Numbered from the stretch's first letter, positions 26,016 through 37,352 are shown. The stretch is 64,000 nt of DNA from Pseudomonas sp. (GCF_030690725.1 NZ_JAUYGD010000032.1:1-64000), one strand, 5' to 3'. Numbers and translations: made by a program. The notes: generated by a model not told the origin, from the letters alone.

Positions 26016-26657
26016 ATGAAACTCGCTCTGATCGGTGCCAGCGGCTTTGTTGGCGCAGCTGTTCTGCAAGAAGCCCTGGACCGTGACCACCAGATCAGCG
26101 GCATCGTCCGTGATCCCGCGAAACTGCCGCAGCACGCAGCACTGACCGCAGTGGCCGGCGATGCCTACAACGCCGAGGCATTGGCCGAGCAACTCAAGGG
26201 CCATGACGCAGTGATCCACGCCTTCAACCCGGGTTGGGGCACGGCGGATATTCGCGAGCGTTTTATCCAGGGCAGCCAGGCGATCATCGCCGCCAGCAAA
26301 CAAGCCGGCGTGCAGCGCCTGCTGGTGGTCGGCGGCGCGGGCAGCCTGTATGTGGCGCCGGGCCTGCAGCTGATCGACACCCCGGACTTTCCCGCTGAAT
26401 ACAAGGAAGGTGCCGAAGGCGCGCGGCAGACCCTCAACCTGCTGAAGACTGAAACCGCTCTGGCCTGGAGCTTTATCTCGCCGCCCGCGCTGTTGCAACC
26501 CGGTGCGCGCAGCGGTCAGTTCCGCATTGGCGGCGAGCAGCTGCTGATGAATGGCGATGCCCCGGCGCAGATCTCTGTGGCTGACCTGGCCGTGGCCATC
26601 ATCGATGAGCTGGAGCGCCCGCAACACCTGCGCCAGCGCTTTACCGTCGGCTACTAA
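26016..26657 (+). CDS. NAD(P)H-binding atypical short-chain dehydrogenase
   Basis: A 213-residue Rossmann protein of the NmrA/YwnB type (PF13460-like). The dinucleotide motif is LIGASGFVGAAV at residues 5-16; VVGGAGSLYVAPG near 107 replaces the usual catalytic YxxxK segment, as in this family. It may reduce a small metabolite or sense NADPH. GGAG precedes the ATG. It probably forms an operon with the DUF2218 gene 25 bp downstream and is divergent from LysR. Confidence 0.85.
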   Translation: MKLALIGASGFVGAAVLQEALDRDHQISGIVRDPAKLPQHAALTAVAGDAYNAEALAEQLKGHDAVIHAFNPGWGTADIRERFIQGSQAIIAASKQAGVQRLLVVGGAGSLYVAPGLQLIDTPDFPAEYKEGAEGARQTLNLLKTETALAWSFISPPALLQPGARSGQFRIGGEQLLMNGDAPAQISVADLAVAIIDELERPQHLRQRFTVGY

Positions 26658-26682
26658 GCCACGCATTAATGAGGAGAAACCC

Positions 26683-26964
26683 ATGCAACTGAACGCCAGC
26701 GCCTATGTCGCTACAGACACACCGGCCCGCTATATCAGCCGGCTGTGCAAACACTTCGCCCACAAGATCCCAGTGAGTTTCGATGAGCAGCAGGGGCGTA
26801 TCGAGTTCGACAGCGGCCTGGCCCTGCTGCAGGCCGAGGCAGAGGGTTTGCGCCTGAGCGTGCAAAGCGCCAGCAGTGAAGGCCTGGAAAGCCTGAAGAA
26901 GGTAGTCACCAGCCACTTCGAACGCGTTGCCTGGCAGGCCGAGCTAAGCCTCGACTGGCAGTGA
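26683..26964 (+). CDS. DUF2218 protein, copy 2
   Basis: A 93-residue DUF2218 domain starting directly at the domain boundary: ASAYVATDTPARYISRLC, IPVSFDEQQGRIEF and the C-terminal HFERVAWQAELSLDWQ. It is close in sequence to copy 1, 1.7 kb upstream, so the pair looks like a local duplication. GAGGAG precedes the ATG by 7 nt. Probably cotranscribed with the oxidoreductase. Function unknown. Confidence 0.8.
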   Translation: MQLNASAYVATDTPARYISRLCKHFAHKIPVSFDEQQGRIEFDSGLALLQAEAEGLRLSVQSASSEGLESLKKVVTSHFERVAWQAELSLDWQ

Positions 26965-28155
<1,191 letters not shown>

Positions 28156-28168
28156 CACCACTCCCCAC

Positions 28169-31100
28169 TCATAGTGTCAGTTGCCGTTGCCCGGCTGCGG
28201 CCTGCAGCAGCGCCAGCGCCTGTTCGAAGTCAAACCCACGCACCGCTGCAGCCAGCGCCGCGTATTCACTAGTAAAGGCGCTGCGCAGCAGTTCGGCCTG
28301 CTCATCGAAGAGTTTTCCGGCGCGCGGGTCGTCCTCGGCGAACAGCCGCTGCAGCTGCCGACACAGTTGCAGCAACTGCTCGGTATCCACCGCCTGCAAT
28401 TCGTGCGGCGGCGCGGCAGGAAATTGTGCGTTGATCGCCGCCACCAGGGCTTCCAGGCTCTGCTGCAACTCGGCCAGCAGGCCATCCAGTTCATCGTGGC
28501 GGGCATCCTTGATCGCGCTCTCCAGAGCCGCCGCCTGGGCCGCCAAATCTGTCGCCCCGAGGTTACCGGCCAAGCCCTTGAGGCTGTGGGCCAGACGCTC
28601 GGCGCTTTCCTGCTGATTGGCCGCCAGCGCGGCGCGCAACTGCGCGGGGAAATCCCCCTGACTGGCGACAAACTTACCGAGCAGGCGCTGGTACAGCTCG
28701 CGCTTACCCAGCACCCGGCGCAGGCCGCTGTCGATATCCACCCCCGGCAGCTGCCAGTCCACGGCCGCCTCGGCTACGCGGGGCGACTCAGCCAGCGACT
28801 CGGCCTGGATCGGCATCCAGCGCGACAGGCTGTGCCACAGCTCGTTCGGCTCAATCGGTTTGCCCAGGTGATCATTCATCCCCGCCGCCAGGCAGCGCTC
28901 GCGGTCTGCGGGCATGGCATTGGCGGTCATGGCGACGATTGGCAGCTCAGCAAAGCGCGGCTCGCGGCGGATCGCCTCGGTAGTCGCGATGCCGTCCAGC
29001 ACCGGCATCTGCATATCCATCAGCACCAGGGCGTAATAGCCGTCGGCATGACTGCGCAGCAGCTCCAGAGCGATACCGCCGTGCTCGGCCTGATCGATCT
29101 GCAAACCGCTTTCCTGCAGCAAGCCGCAGGCCACTTCGCGGTTCAGCTCGTTGTCTTCCACCAGCAGCACGCGCAATGAGCTGAAATTGGGAATCTGCTC
29201 ACCCGCCGGCAAGCGCGCAAACCCCTGCTCCGGCCCCGCGCCAGCCAGGCAGCGGATCAGCGCATCGAACAGCAACGAAGGGTTGAGCGGCTTGAGCAAC
29301 ACATCCTCGACACCGACCTTCTCCGCCCCCAGCAGCACTTCCTCACGGCAATGGGCGGTGACCATCAGCAGGTGCGGCGGCGGTTGCAGGTTGAGTTCAC
29401 GCACCCGACGCAGGGTTTCGATGCCATCCATGCCGGGCATCTGCCAGTCAACCAGCAGCACCTCGAACGGCTCACGCTGCAGACTGGCCTGTTGCACCTG
29501 CTGCAAGGCAGCCAGGCCCGAGGCCACGGCGTCGACGCGAAAGCTCATGCTTGCCAGCATGTCGTGCAGCACCTGGCGCGCGCTGTCGTTGTCATCCACC
29601 ACCAGCACCTTGCGCCCATGCAGATCTGCCTGTGGCAGCAGCCGTTGGGTTTGCTCGCGGGCAATGCCCAGCGGCACCCGGCACCAGAACAGACTGCCCT
29701 GCCCCGGCTGACTTTCGACCCCAACACTGCCGCCCATGGCCTCGGCCAGGCTTTTACAGATGGCCAGCCCAAGGCCGGTACCGCCGTATTTGCGTGTGGT
29801 TGAGGTATCGGCCTGCTGGAAGGACTCGAACAACCGGCCCATCTGCTCCGGCGTCAGGCCGATGCCGGTGTCGCGCACACCGAGGTAGAGCAGCACCTGC
29901 TCGGCGTCGCGCTGCTCGACGCGTAGGATCACTTCGACCTCGCCCTGCTCGGTGAACTTCACCGCATTGTTGGCGTAGTTGATCAGGATCTGCCCGAGGC
30001 GCAGCGGGTCGCCGACCAGTTGTTGCGGCAGCTGCGGATCGAGGTTGAACACCAGCTCCAGGCCCTTGGCCGCGACCTTGTCGCCGATCAGGTTGGCGAG
30101 GTTTTCCAGCACCTGTTGCAGACCGAAATCGATGCGTTCGATGATCAGCTTGCCGGCCTCGATCTTCGAGAAGTCGAGGATGTCGTTGATGATCCCCAGC
30201 AGGTGCTGCCCGGATTGCTGAATTTTGCCCAGGTAATCACGCTGGCGCGGGTTCAGCTCGGTTTTCAGCGCCAGGTGCGACATGCCGATAATCGCATTCA
30301 TCGGTGTGCGGATTTCGTGGCTCATATTGGCGAGAAAGTCCGACTTCAGCCGCGCCGCCTCTTCGGCCAGTTCCTTGGCCTCGGCCATGGCCTGCTCCGC
30401 CTGCTTGCGCGCGGTGATGTCGCGGCTGATGCCCACCAGGCCGAGCAACTGGCCCTGCTCGTCATAGAAGGTGGTGCGCAACGTATCGAAGATCACTCGC
30501 CGGCCATCCGGGTAGAGCGAGTAGCCCTCGCTTTCAAACGGCTGCGTCTGGCTTCTGGCGATGCGGTCATGCTCGGCGCGCGAGGCAGCCCAGGCCGGAT
30601 CGAGCAGCGCTTCGTCACGCTGGCCCTGCACCGCCTCGCTGGGCCGGCCGAACAGCGTGGCGCAGGCCTGATTGATGCCGACATAACGGCCGTCGACATC
30701 CTTGAACCAGATCGGATCGGGAATCGCGTTGATCAACGCCAACAAGGTGCTGCGCTGGCGGCTGGCTTCAGCCTCGGCGCGTTGGCGCTCGGCGATCTGC
30801 ACGGCCAGGCGGCGGTTCCATACCAGCACGAAAATCACCAGCACCAGCAGGCCAAGCAGATAAGGCCAGCCCACGGCCAGCAGGCGCCGCCAGTTGAACA
30901 CGGTCAGCGGCGGCAGCCAGCGCTCCTTGATCGCTTCCTGCTCGGTATCGCTCAGGTCACTCATGGCCAGGTTGAGCAGGCCGACCAGCTGTGGCCAGTC
31001 CTGGCGCACGGCAAAACGAAACTCGCTGGCGGACAAGCCGGTTTCGCCGCGCAGTTCCAGGTTGGTCAGGTTCAACTCGCGGATCAGATAGCTGGCCACG

Positions 31101-31675
31101 ATCATATCGCCCACATAGGCATCGGCGCGCCCGGACGACACCGCGCGCAGCGCCGCCTCGGTGTCGCCGACTTCAAGCAATTGCACGCCCTCGACCTGCT
31201 CACGCAGCGCCTGCTGCAACGCATAACCGCGCTCGATGGCCACGCGCTTGCCGGCCAGGTCTCGCAGGCGCTGCACCGTCAGCTCGCTGCGGGTAAAGAT
31301 CAGGCTGCTGCTGGTCAGATAAGGCTCGCTGAAGGCCATAAAGGCTTCGCGCTCGGCGGTTTTGGCCACCGAGGGCAGCAGGTCGACCTGGCCACTGCGC
31401 AGGGCTTGCAGCGCGCCCTCCCAGTCGTCCATCAGCACCGGCTCAAAACGCAGGCCCAGGCGTTGACCGAGCAGCGCCAGGTAGTCGCCACTGATGCCGC
31501 GATGCTGGCCGTGTTTGTCCAGCACATCAAAGGGTGGCCAGCCGCTGCGCTCGATGCCCACCCGGATCACCCCGTGCTCGGCGATCCAGGCGCGCTGCTG
31601 TTGGTTCAGCGACAGCGCCGCCACCACCGAGGTGGGCAGCAGGCAAAACAGCAACAGGCAGCAGAGGCGCGACAT
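28169..31675 (-). CDS. Hybrid sensor histidine kinase (SBP-TM-PAS-HK-REC-REC-HPt)
   Basis: A 1168-residue multidomain kinase. In order: signal peptide (1-19); periplasmic solute-binding domain of the SBP_bac_3 type (about 25-255); one membrane helix (about 272-292); PAS (about 310-425); HisKA with phospho-histidine H453 in [14 protein letters not shown]; HATPase with DTGIGL and GGTGLGL; receiver 1 (D743); receiver 2 (D887); and an HPt domain with H1030 in HSLKGLAGN. All phosphorelay residues are present. The ligand may be an amino acid or other polar solute, but this is inference. Upstream gene: periplasmic sensor protein; downstream gene: HD-GYP regulator. Confidence 0.92.
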   Translation of the reverse strand: MSRLCCLLLFCLLPTSVVAALSLNQQQRAWIAEHGVIRVGIERSGWPPFDVLDKHGQHRGISGDYLALLGQRLGLRFEPVLMDDWEGALQALRSGQVDLLPSVAKTAEREAFMAFSEPYLTSSSLIFTRSELTVQRLRDLAGKRVAIERGYALQQALREQVEGVQLLEVGDTEAALRAVSSGRADAYVGDMIVASYLIRELNLTNLELRGETGLSASEFRFAVRQDWPQLVGLLNLAMSDLSDTEQEAIKERWLPPLTVFNWRRLLAVGWPYLLGLLVLVIFVLVWNRRLAVQIAERQRAEAEASRQRSTLLALINAIPDPIWFKDVDGRYVGINQACATLFGRPSEAVQGQRDEALLDPAWAASRAEHDRIARSQTQPFESEGYSLYPDGRRVIFDTLRTTFYDEQGQLLGLVGISRDITARKQAEQAMAEAKELAEEAARLKSDFLANMSHEIRTPMNAIIGMSHLALKTELNPRQRDYLGKIQQSGQHLLGIINDILDFSKIEAGKLIIERIDFGLQQVLENLANLIGDKVAAKGLELVFNLDPQLPQQLVGDPLRLGQILINYANNAVKFTEQGEVEVILRVEQRDAEQVLLYLGVRDTGIGLTPEQMGRLFESFQQADTSTTRKYGGTGLGLAICKSLAEAMGGSVGVESQPGQGSLFWCRVPLGIAREQTQRLLPQADLHGRKVLVVDDNDSARQVLHDMLASMSFRVDAVASGLAALQQVQQASLQREPFEVLLVDWQMPGMDGIETLRRVRELNLQPPPHLLMVTAHCREEVLLGAEKVGVEDVLLKPLNPSLLFDALIRCLAGAGPEQGFARLPAGEQIPNFSSLRVLLVEDNELNREVACGLLQESGLQIDQAEHGGIALELLRSHADGYYALVLMDMQMPVLDGIATTEAIRREPRFAELPIVAMTANAMPADRERCLAAGMNDHLGKPIEPNELWHSLSRWMPIQAESLAESPRVAEAAVDWQLPGVDIDSGLRRVLGKRELYQRLLGKFVASQGDFPAQLRAALAANQQESAERLAHSLKGLAGNLGATDLAAQAAALESAIKDARHDELDGLLAELQQSLEALVAAINAQFPAAPPHELQAVDTEQLLQLCRQLQRLFAEDDPRAGKLFDEQAELLRSAFTSEYAALAAAVRGFDFEQALALLQAAAGQRQLTL

Positions 31676-31743
31676 GGCGGCATCCTTGCGGGCGATCAGG
31701 TGTTCTTCAGCTTAGAACCTACGCGGGGACTCGCGAGCCGCGC

Positions 31744-32970
31744 TTAGGGCAGGTTGTCACCGAAGGCCGTTTCGATATTGATGCCCAGGCTGATTACCCC
31801 CAACAGCGTGCCCGTATCGGGGTCGTAAAGCGGTGCCGAAACCTTGCTCTGAAAGCTCTGCGTCGAGCCGTCATATTCAATCGCGCCCACATGGACCTCA
31901 CCGCTGGGCAGCAGCGCGGCACGCTGAAAGTCCACTTCATCGGCCTGCCAGTAATCGCTGGTAACTTCGCTAATGGCGACCAGTTGGCCACTGGCATCGC
32001 TGATAAAAATCTCGTTGAACAGCGGCGAGTATTGTTTGGCGATACCGGCCAACAACTGTGACGGGCGCAGGTTGAGCGTGCGGCGGATCAGCGGTTTTTC
32101 CTCAAGGATGCGCTCGCGCCGCCATTGCCGGTCCAGCTCCTGAATACGCTCATGGCTGTTGTCGCGCTGCTGCGCCTCACGCAACGCGGTGAGCAGGTCC
32201 GCATGCAGCCCCCAACGCGCCACATGCTGCGTGGCCAGTTGGTGCAGATAGGCCTGCTCGGCCTGGCTGAGTTCGGTGCTGGCGGGCGCGCAGTTTTCCA
32301 CCTGGCGGTTGAAAGCCTTGAGAAAATCCGGATGCTCATCGACAAAGGTCTTGGAAAAATACACCCCCAGCGGTGAATAGCGGACAAAGCGCTGATGCAG
32401 CTTCTGCTTGTCCTGAATCTGCTGCAGGGTGCTGTGCATGGCGTTGCTGTCGGCCAACAGCATATTGATGCGGCCATGGCGGAGCATTTCCACCAGCTGC
32501 TCCAGGCGCGGCACCTTCTGTTCCACCGGGATACCGCGGGATTCCAGCCAGATCATGCTGTTGCTACCCAGGACATTGCCGATTTTCAGCTGCTTGTCCC
32601 AGATAGGCAGGTTGAGCAGGCTGGGGTCCAGCGCATACCAGTACCATTTCTCGATCAGCAGCGGCGCCGAGAGCACCGCATAGCCGTCTACCAGGCTATT
32701 GGGTGCCGAGCTGAAGAAGCCATCGGCGATCTGTCGGCTGACGTTGAGCCGGGCGCGCTGCAGTGAAGTCAGCTGAATCTGATAGGGCTGCTGCATGCGG
32801 TTAAAGATGCATTCGAGCACCGTGACCGACAGCCCGCCAAGCTGGCCATCGACCACCACTTGGTAGGGCTCTTCAAAACTGGTGTCGAGGCGCACCGGCA
32901 CCGGCGGTTGCGCCGCGGCGCAGACGCTGGCCAGCACCAGCAGCAGCCCCATATGGCGCAGTCTGATCAT
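31744..32970 (-). CDS. Exported SBP_bac_3/Cache-like sensor protein without output domain
   Basis: A 408-residue secreted protein with a signal peptide (about residues 1-22). Residues 25-235 resemble a polar-solute-binding domain (RLDTSFEEPYQVVVDGQLGGLSV at the start). The last 130 residues look like a single PDC/Cache sensor fold: FNEIFISDASGQLVAISE, then FQSKVSAPLYDPDTGTLLGV and ISLGINIE. There is no membrane helix after the signal peptide and no kinase, GGDEF or chemoreceptor part, so it probably acts on a partner. The hybrid kinase starts 68 bp downstream on the same strand. AAGGAGAGG precedes the ATG at 32970. Confidence 0.75.
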   Translation of the reverse strand: MIRLRHMGLLLVLASVCAAAQPPVPVRLDTSFEEPYQVVVDGQLGGLSVTVLECIFNRMQQPYQIQLTSLQRARLNVSRQIADGFFSSAPNSLVDGYAVLSAPLLIEKWYWYALDPSLLNLPIWDKQLKIGNVLGSNSMIWLESRGIPVEQKVPRLEQLVEMLRHGRINMLLADSNAMHSTLQQIQDKQKLHQRFVRYSPLGVYFSKTFVDEHPDFLKAFNRQVENCAPASTELSQAEQAYLHQLATQHVARWGLHADLLTALREAQQRDNSHERIQELDRQWRRERILEEKPLIRRTLNLRPSQLLAGIAKQYSPLFNEIFISDASGQLVAISEVTSDYWQADEVDFQRAALLPSGEVHVGAIEYDGSTQSFQSKVSAPLYDPDTGTLLGVISLGINIETAFGDNLP

Positions 32971-33130
32971 TGCCCTCTCCTTGCGTGTGCGCCGTGGCGG
33001 ATGCAAGGAGTCTAGGCCAGCTTGGCTAAGTCGCCGTGCGCCAGCTTGCGACCGCTTTGAAAGTCAGATGTGGATTGGCAGACCGCCAACCGCAGCCGAC
33101 AATCAGCCCATGTCTATTGAGGATCGCGCC

Positions 33131-34171
33131 ATGCTTGATGCCGAGCGCTGCTGGCAAGCCGTATGCGAACGTGATGCCGCGCAGGATGGCCGCTTTGTAT
33201 TTGCCGTGCGCAGCACCGGTATCTATTGCCGGCCCAGTTGCCCGGCGCGGCGGCCCCGGCGCGAGAACGTCAGTTTCCATGCCGATGCTGAGGCAGCTGC
33301 AGTTGCGGGCTTTCGCCCATGCAAACGCTGCTCGCCGCAGGGCCAGAGCCCGGCCGAACAACTGGATACGCTGGTGGTGGCGGCCTGTGAGCTGCTCGAT
33401 AACAGTGAGCAACCGCTGACCCTCGCCCAGCTGGCCGCGCGCATTGGCCTGTCTCCTTCGCACCTGGCGCGCGCCTTCAAGGCGCGTACCGGGCTGACAC
33501 CCAAAGCCTGGAGCGCGGCGCAACGCCGCGCGCGTCTGGAGCAACAGTTGCCGGCAGCAAATAGCGTGCTGGATGCCGCACTGAGCGCCGGCTACTCCGG
33601 TACCCGCGCGCTGTATCAGCAGCCGGCGTCCCTGAGCCCGGCGCAACGGCGCAAACAGGCCGCCGGCGAACGGCTGCGCTACAGCATCGCGCCCTGCACG
33701 CTCGGCCACTTGCTGCTGGCCAGCAGCGCCAAGGGCATCTGCGCCCTGCTGTTTGGCGACGACCCGGCTGCGCTGCAAAGTGAACTGCAGCAACGCTTTG
33801 CTGCAGCCGAGCTGCAGGTGGATAACCCGGGCTTGGGCGATAGCTTGCGCCAGGTGCTGGCGCAGATCAGCGAACCGCAGCGCGCCGCCCAGCTGCCGCT
33901 GGATATTCGCGGCACGGCGTTTCAGCAACAGGTGTGGCGCGCCCTGCAGCAGATTCCGCTGGGGCAGACGCGCAACTACGCCGAACTGGCCGCGCAACTG
34001 GGCAGCCATCCACGCGCCATCGCCCGCGCCTGCGCCAGCAACCCTTTGGGCTTACTGGTGCCCTGCCATCGGGTGATCGCCAGCAACGGCAGCCTCAGTG
34101 GCTACCGCTGGGGCCTGGCACGCAAGGCGGCGCTGCTTAAGCAGGAAGCCAGCCCCCCGCTCGAGCAATAA
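33131..34171 (+). CDS. ada: Bifunctional Ada: methylphosphotriester sensor and O6-alkylguanine methyltransferase
   Basis: A 346-residue protein that repairs alkylated DNA and, once methylated, activates the adaptive response. The N-terminal zinc-binding domain has CRPSC and FRPCKRC, with the first cysteine accepting the phosphotriester methyl group; an AraC-type helix-turn-helix (about residues 80-170) follows; the C-terminal methyltransferase has the active cysteine in LVPCHRVIASNGSLSGY near residue 312. The ATG at 33131 follows GAGGA by 7 nt; an ATG at 33110 is also in frame. Divergent from the sensor gene. Confidence 0.92.
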   Translation: MLDAERCWQAVCERDAAQDGRFVFAVRSTGIYCRPSCPARRPRRENVSFHADAEAAAVAGFRPCKRCSPQGQSPAEQLDTLVVAACELLDNSEQPLTLAQLAARIGLSPSHLARAFKARTGLTPKAWSAAQRRARLEQQLPAANSVLDAALSAGYSGTRALYQQPASLSPAQRRKQAAGERLRYSIAPCTLGHLLLASSAKGICALLFGDDPAALQSELQQRFAAAELQVDNPGLGDSLRQVLAQISEPQRAAQLPLDIRGTAFQQQVWRALQQIPLGQTRNYAELAAQLGSHPRAIARACASNPLGLLVPCHRVIASNGSLSGYRWGLARKAALLKQEASPPLEQ

Positions 34172-34182
34172 AAAACCGGAAT

Positions 34183-34219
34183 AAAAAAAGAGCGGCGCCA
34201 CTATGAGTGGTGCCGCTCC
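34183..34219 (-). terminator. Terminator of the thiolase gene
   Basis: The stem of 34190-34219 (GAGCGGC...GCCGCTC) is followed on the minus strand by seven T, 57 bp beyond the thiolase stop. On the plus strand, the ada side, no T run follows. Confidence 0.8.
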
Positions 34220-34275
34220 AAATCACGGAGTTGCATACATCAGTACCCGCACAACGTGCGAATACCGCTGTTTGA

Positions 34276-35553
34276 TTACTTTTCCAGGATTGCAGTCACA
34301 CCTTGACCGCCGGCGGCGCAAATCGAGATCAACCCACGGCCTTCCTGCGCCACCGAAAGCAGCTTGGCCAGGTTGGCGACGATGCGCCCGCCGGTCGCAG
34401 CAAACGGGTGACCAGCAGCCAGAGAGCTGCCCTTGACGTTCATCTTGCTGCGGTCGATGGCACCCAGCGGCGCAGCCAGGCCGAGGCGGGTTTTGCAGTA
34501 GTCGGCGTCTTCCCAGGCTTTGAGGGTGCAGAGCACCTGGGCGGCGAAGGCTTCGTGGATTTCGTAGTAATCGAAGTCCTGCAGGCTCAGTTTGTTGCGC
34601 GCCAGCAGCCGCGGCACGGCATAGGCCGGGGCCATCAACAAGCCCTCCTTGCCGCCGACAAAATCCACTGCCGCTGCTTCACCGTCCTTCCAGTAAGCCA
34701 AAATCGGCAGACCACGGGCCTTGGCCCAGTCTTCGCTGGCCAGCAGCACCAGAGACGCGCCATCGGTCAGTGGCGTCGAGTTGGCGGCGGTCATGGTGCC
34801 GCGCGGGCTGCGCTCGAAGCAGGGTTTGAGGGTGGCGAGTTTTTCCAGGCTGATATCGGCGCGCAGGTTCTGGTCGCGGGTCAGGCCACGGAATGGCGTG
34901 AGCAGATCATCGTGCCAGCCTTCGGCATAGGCAGCAGCGAGTTTCTGGTGGCTGGCCACGGCCAATTGGTCCTGCTCGTCACGCGGGATGGCCCAGGTCT
35001 GCGCCATCAACTCGCAATGCTCACCCATCGACAGCCCGGTACGCGGTTCGCCGTTGCGCGGAATGGCCGGGGCCAGATGGCGCGGGCGAATCTGCAGCAA
35101 GCTCTTGATCTTCTCGCCAGTGCTTTTGCCGCGATTGGCCTGCAGAAGAATCTTGCGCAGCCCCTCGTTGACCCCAATCGGCGCATCCGAGGTGGTGTCA
35201 ACACCACCGGCGATGCCGCACTCGATCTGCCCGAGGGCGATCTTGTTGGCCACCAGCAGCGCCGCTTCCAGGCCAGTGCCGCAAGCCTGTTGCAGATCAT
35301 AGGCCGGGGTTTCCGGAGCAAGACGCGAGCCCAGCACGCACTCGCGGGTCAGGTTGAAGTCGCGCGAATGCTTGAGCACTGCGCCAGCCACCACCTCGCC
35401 GAGGCGTTCGCCGTGCAGGTTGAAACGCTCGACCAGGCCATCCAGCGCGCTGATCAGCATCTCCTGGTTGCTCGCGGTGGCGTAGACGGTATTGGAGCGG
35501 GCGAACGGAATACGGTTGCCACCGACAATGGCGACGCGGCGCGGCTGGGTCAT
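34276..35553 (-). CDS. Acetyl-CoA C-acyltransferase (thiolase, FadI-like)
   Basis: A 425-residue thiolase. The acyl-accepting cysteine is C91 in LQQACGTGLEAALL; the C-terminal half has the HEAFAAQ and AGHPFAATGGR motifs and the second catalytic cysteine region ICAAGGQGV. The closest named relative by pattern is the FadI/PA4785 group that acts in beta-oxidation or acyl chain metabolism. CAGGAGT precedes the ATG at 35553. It diverges from a FabG4-type reductase, a pairing that suggests one acyl-CoA pathway. Confidence 0.88.
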   Translation of the reverse strand: MTQPRRVAIVGGNRIPFARSNTVYATASNQEMLISALDGLVERFNLHGERLGEVVAGAVLKHSRDFNLTRECVLGSRLAPETPAYDLQQACGTGLEAALLVANKIALGQIECGIAGGVDTTSDAPIGVNEGLRKILLQANRGKSTGEKIKSLLQIRPRHLAPAIPRNGEPRTGLSMGEHCELMAQTWAIPRDEQDQLAVASHQKLAAAYAEGWHDDLLTPFRGLTRDQNLRADISLEKLATLKPCFERSPRGTMTAANSTPLTDGASLVLLASEDWAKARGLPILAYWKDGEAAAVDFVGGKEGLLMAPAYAVPRLLARNKLSLQDFDYYEIHEAFAAQVLCTLKAWEDADYCKTRLGLAAPLGAIDRSKMNVKGSSLAAGHPFAATGGRIVANLAKLLSVAQEGRGLISICAAGGQGVTAILEK

Positions 35554-35596
35554 GGATGACTCCTGAACAAGGAATTGATCTGAGAATCTGTTCAAA

Positions 35597-35709
35597 GTCT
35601 CGCGAGCTAGAGTCCTGCAAGGCAAAAACAGGCGAGGAAGCGGAGTGTACTTTTGTACATGAGCATTCCGAGCCTGTTTTTAACGCCGCAGGGCCGACGC
35701 GCAGCAGAC
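35597..35709. repeat. 113-bp imperfect palindromic repeat, copy 2
   Basis: Identical to 7659-7771 and in the same orientation. Here the stem extends further at the ends: AAAGTCT...AGACTTT. It lies 43 bp upstream of the thiolase start in the divergent thiolase/fabG spacer, where it could affect both promoters or the thiolase leader. Confidence 0.85.
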
Positions 35710-35854
35710 TTTTAATGAATGGCGCACAGGCTAACCTGTCGCAGCAGTGTGGCATTGGCCGCCTTGCCAGTGCAGCAGGCGATGCGGTCAATTGCGCATT
35801 TCTGCTGCCTGCGTAGAGTGGGCGCACTTTTGATCCATGCGCAGGAGCTGCCCC

Positions 35855-37210
35855 ATGTCCGACCGTTATCTCGCCTTTGCCAACTCCACGTCCGGTCGCC
35901 GCCTGGTGAGCGCACTCGGCTTGCCGGCACCGTTGCTGCTGGAGCGCTGGATGGCCGGGCGCAGCCGACCGGTCGACGGCGCCCTGCTTCTGGGCGGCGA
36001 AGGCAGCCTGACCAGCGCCGTAATGCCCTTTGCCAACAAACTGACTGACGCATTGTTCGCCGCCCGCGAAGGCCAGCTCGAACTACCGCGCTGGACTGCC
36101 GAGCACGGCCCCAAGCTCAAGGCGCTGGTGTTCGACGCCAGCGGGCTAACCCGCTTCGAACAGCTGATCGAGCTGCGCGATTTCTTCCAGCCGGCGTTCA
36201 AGGGCCTGGATAAATGCCCGCGTGTGGTAATCCTCGGCCGCGCCCCGGAATCGTTGAAAGACCCGATTGCCGCCAGCGTGCAGCGCTCCCTGGAAGGCTT
36301 TAGCCGCTCACTGGGCAAGGAAATCCGCCGTGGCGGTAATGTGCAGCTGATCTACGTCGGCAAGGGCGGCGAGACGCAACTGGAAGGCGCGCTGCGCTTC
36401 TTCCTCTCGCCGAAAAGCGCCTATGTCTCCGGCCAGGTACTGCGCCTGAATGCCTGTGGCGAGCAGGTCAAGGACTGGACTCGGCCACTGGCCGGCAAAA
36501 AGGCCCTGGTCACTGGTGCCTCGCGCGGCATCGGCGCGGCCATCGCCGAGACCCTGGCCCGCGACGGTGCCGAGGTGGTGCTGCTGGACGTGCCGCCGGC
36601 CAAGGATGCCTTGGATGCCCTGGCCGCACGTTTGGGCGGGCGCGGCCTGGCCCTGGACATCTGCGCCGAGGACGCCGCCGCGCAGCTGGTCGAGGCACTG
36701 CCGGACGGCATCGATATCGTCGTACACAACGCCGGCATCACCCGCGACAAGACCCTGGCGAAGATGAGCGATGCGTTCTGGAACTCGGTGATCAACGTCA
36801 ACCTCAATGCCCCGCAGGTGCTGACCCAGGCGCTGCTGGACGCTGGCAAGCTGCACGACAACGGTCGCGTGGTACTGATCGCCTCGATCAGCGGCATCGC
36901 CGGCAATATGGGCCAGACCAACTACGCGGTGAGCAAGGCCGGGGTAATCGGCCTGGCGCAAGCCTGGGCACCGACACTGGCCAAGCGCGGCATCAGCATC
37001 AACGCGGTGGCGCCCGGCTTTATCGAAACCCAGATGACCGCCGCCATCCCATTGACCATCCGCGAAGCCGGCCGGCGGATGAACTCCATGGGCCAGGGCG
37101 GCCTGCCGCAGGACGTCGCCGAAGCCGTGGCCTGGTTCGCCCAACCCGGCTCGGGCGCCGCTACCGCGCAAGTGCTGCGCGTATGCGGGCAGAGCCTGCT
37201 TGGGGCCTAA
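35855..37210 (+). CDS. fabG4: FabG4-type high-molecular-weight 3-oxoacyl-ACP reductase
   Basis: A 451-residue reductase with an extra N-terminal flavodoxin-like domain (about 1-205) joined to a classical short-chain dehydrogenase (about 210-450), the FabG4 layout. TGASRGIG binds NAD(P)H, HNAG is the structural motif and Y357/K361 in YAVSKAG are catalytic. It reduces 3-oxoacyl thioesters, likely with CoA-linked substrates and the adjacent divergent thiolase. AGGAG precedes the ATG at 35855. Confidence 0.9.
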   Translation: MSDRYLAFANSTSGRRLVSALGLPAPLLLERWMAGRSRPVDGALLLGGEGSLTSAVMPFANKLTDALFAAREGQLELPRWTAEHGPKLKALVFDASGLTRFEQLIELRDFFQPAFKGLDKCPRVVILGRAPESLKDPIAASVQRSLEGFSRSLGKEIRRGGNVQLIYVGKGGETQLEGALRFFLSPKSAYVSGQVLRLNACGEQVKDWTRPLAGKKALVTGASRGIGAAIAETLARDGAEVVLLDVPPAKDALDALAARLGGRGLALDICAEDAAAQLVEALPDGIDIVVHNAGITRDKTLAKMSDAFWNSVINVNLNAPQVLTQALLDAGKLHDNGRVVLIASISGIAGNMGQTNYAVSKAGVIGLAQAWAPTLAKRGISINAVAPGFIETQMTAAIPLTIREAGRRMNSMGQGGLPQDVAEAVAWFAQPGSGAATAQVLRVCGQSLLGA

Positions 37211-37225
37211 TCGCCGTCAGCAGAT

Positions 37226-37258
37226 AGCAAAAGGCCCCGCAGTGCGGGGCCTTTTGCT
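37226..37258 (+). terminator. fabG4 terminator
   Basis: Perfect arms AGCAAAAGGCCCCGC / GCGGGGCCTTTTGCT around a 3-nt loop, 15 nt after the stop codon. Confidence 0.88.
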
Positions 37259-37266
37259 ATTCCAAG

Positions 37267-37333
37267 GTAGCCCGGATGCAATCCGGGACGCTGTATTGCC
37301 GTCAAAACCTTTCCCGGATTACATCCGGGCTAC
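37267..37333. repeat. REP-like inverted pair (GTAGCCCGGAT)
   Basis: GTAGCCCGGATGCAATCCGGG and its near reverse complement bracket a 67-bp element; each arm is itself a small hairpin. The same design occurs at 60655-60721. Confidence 0.75.
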
Positions 37334-37352
37334 GGGCACAGCGCCTGACCGA

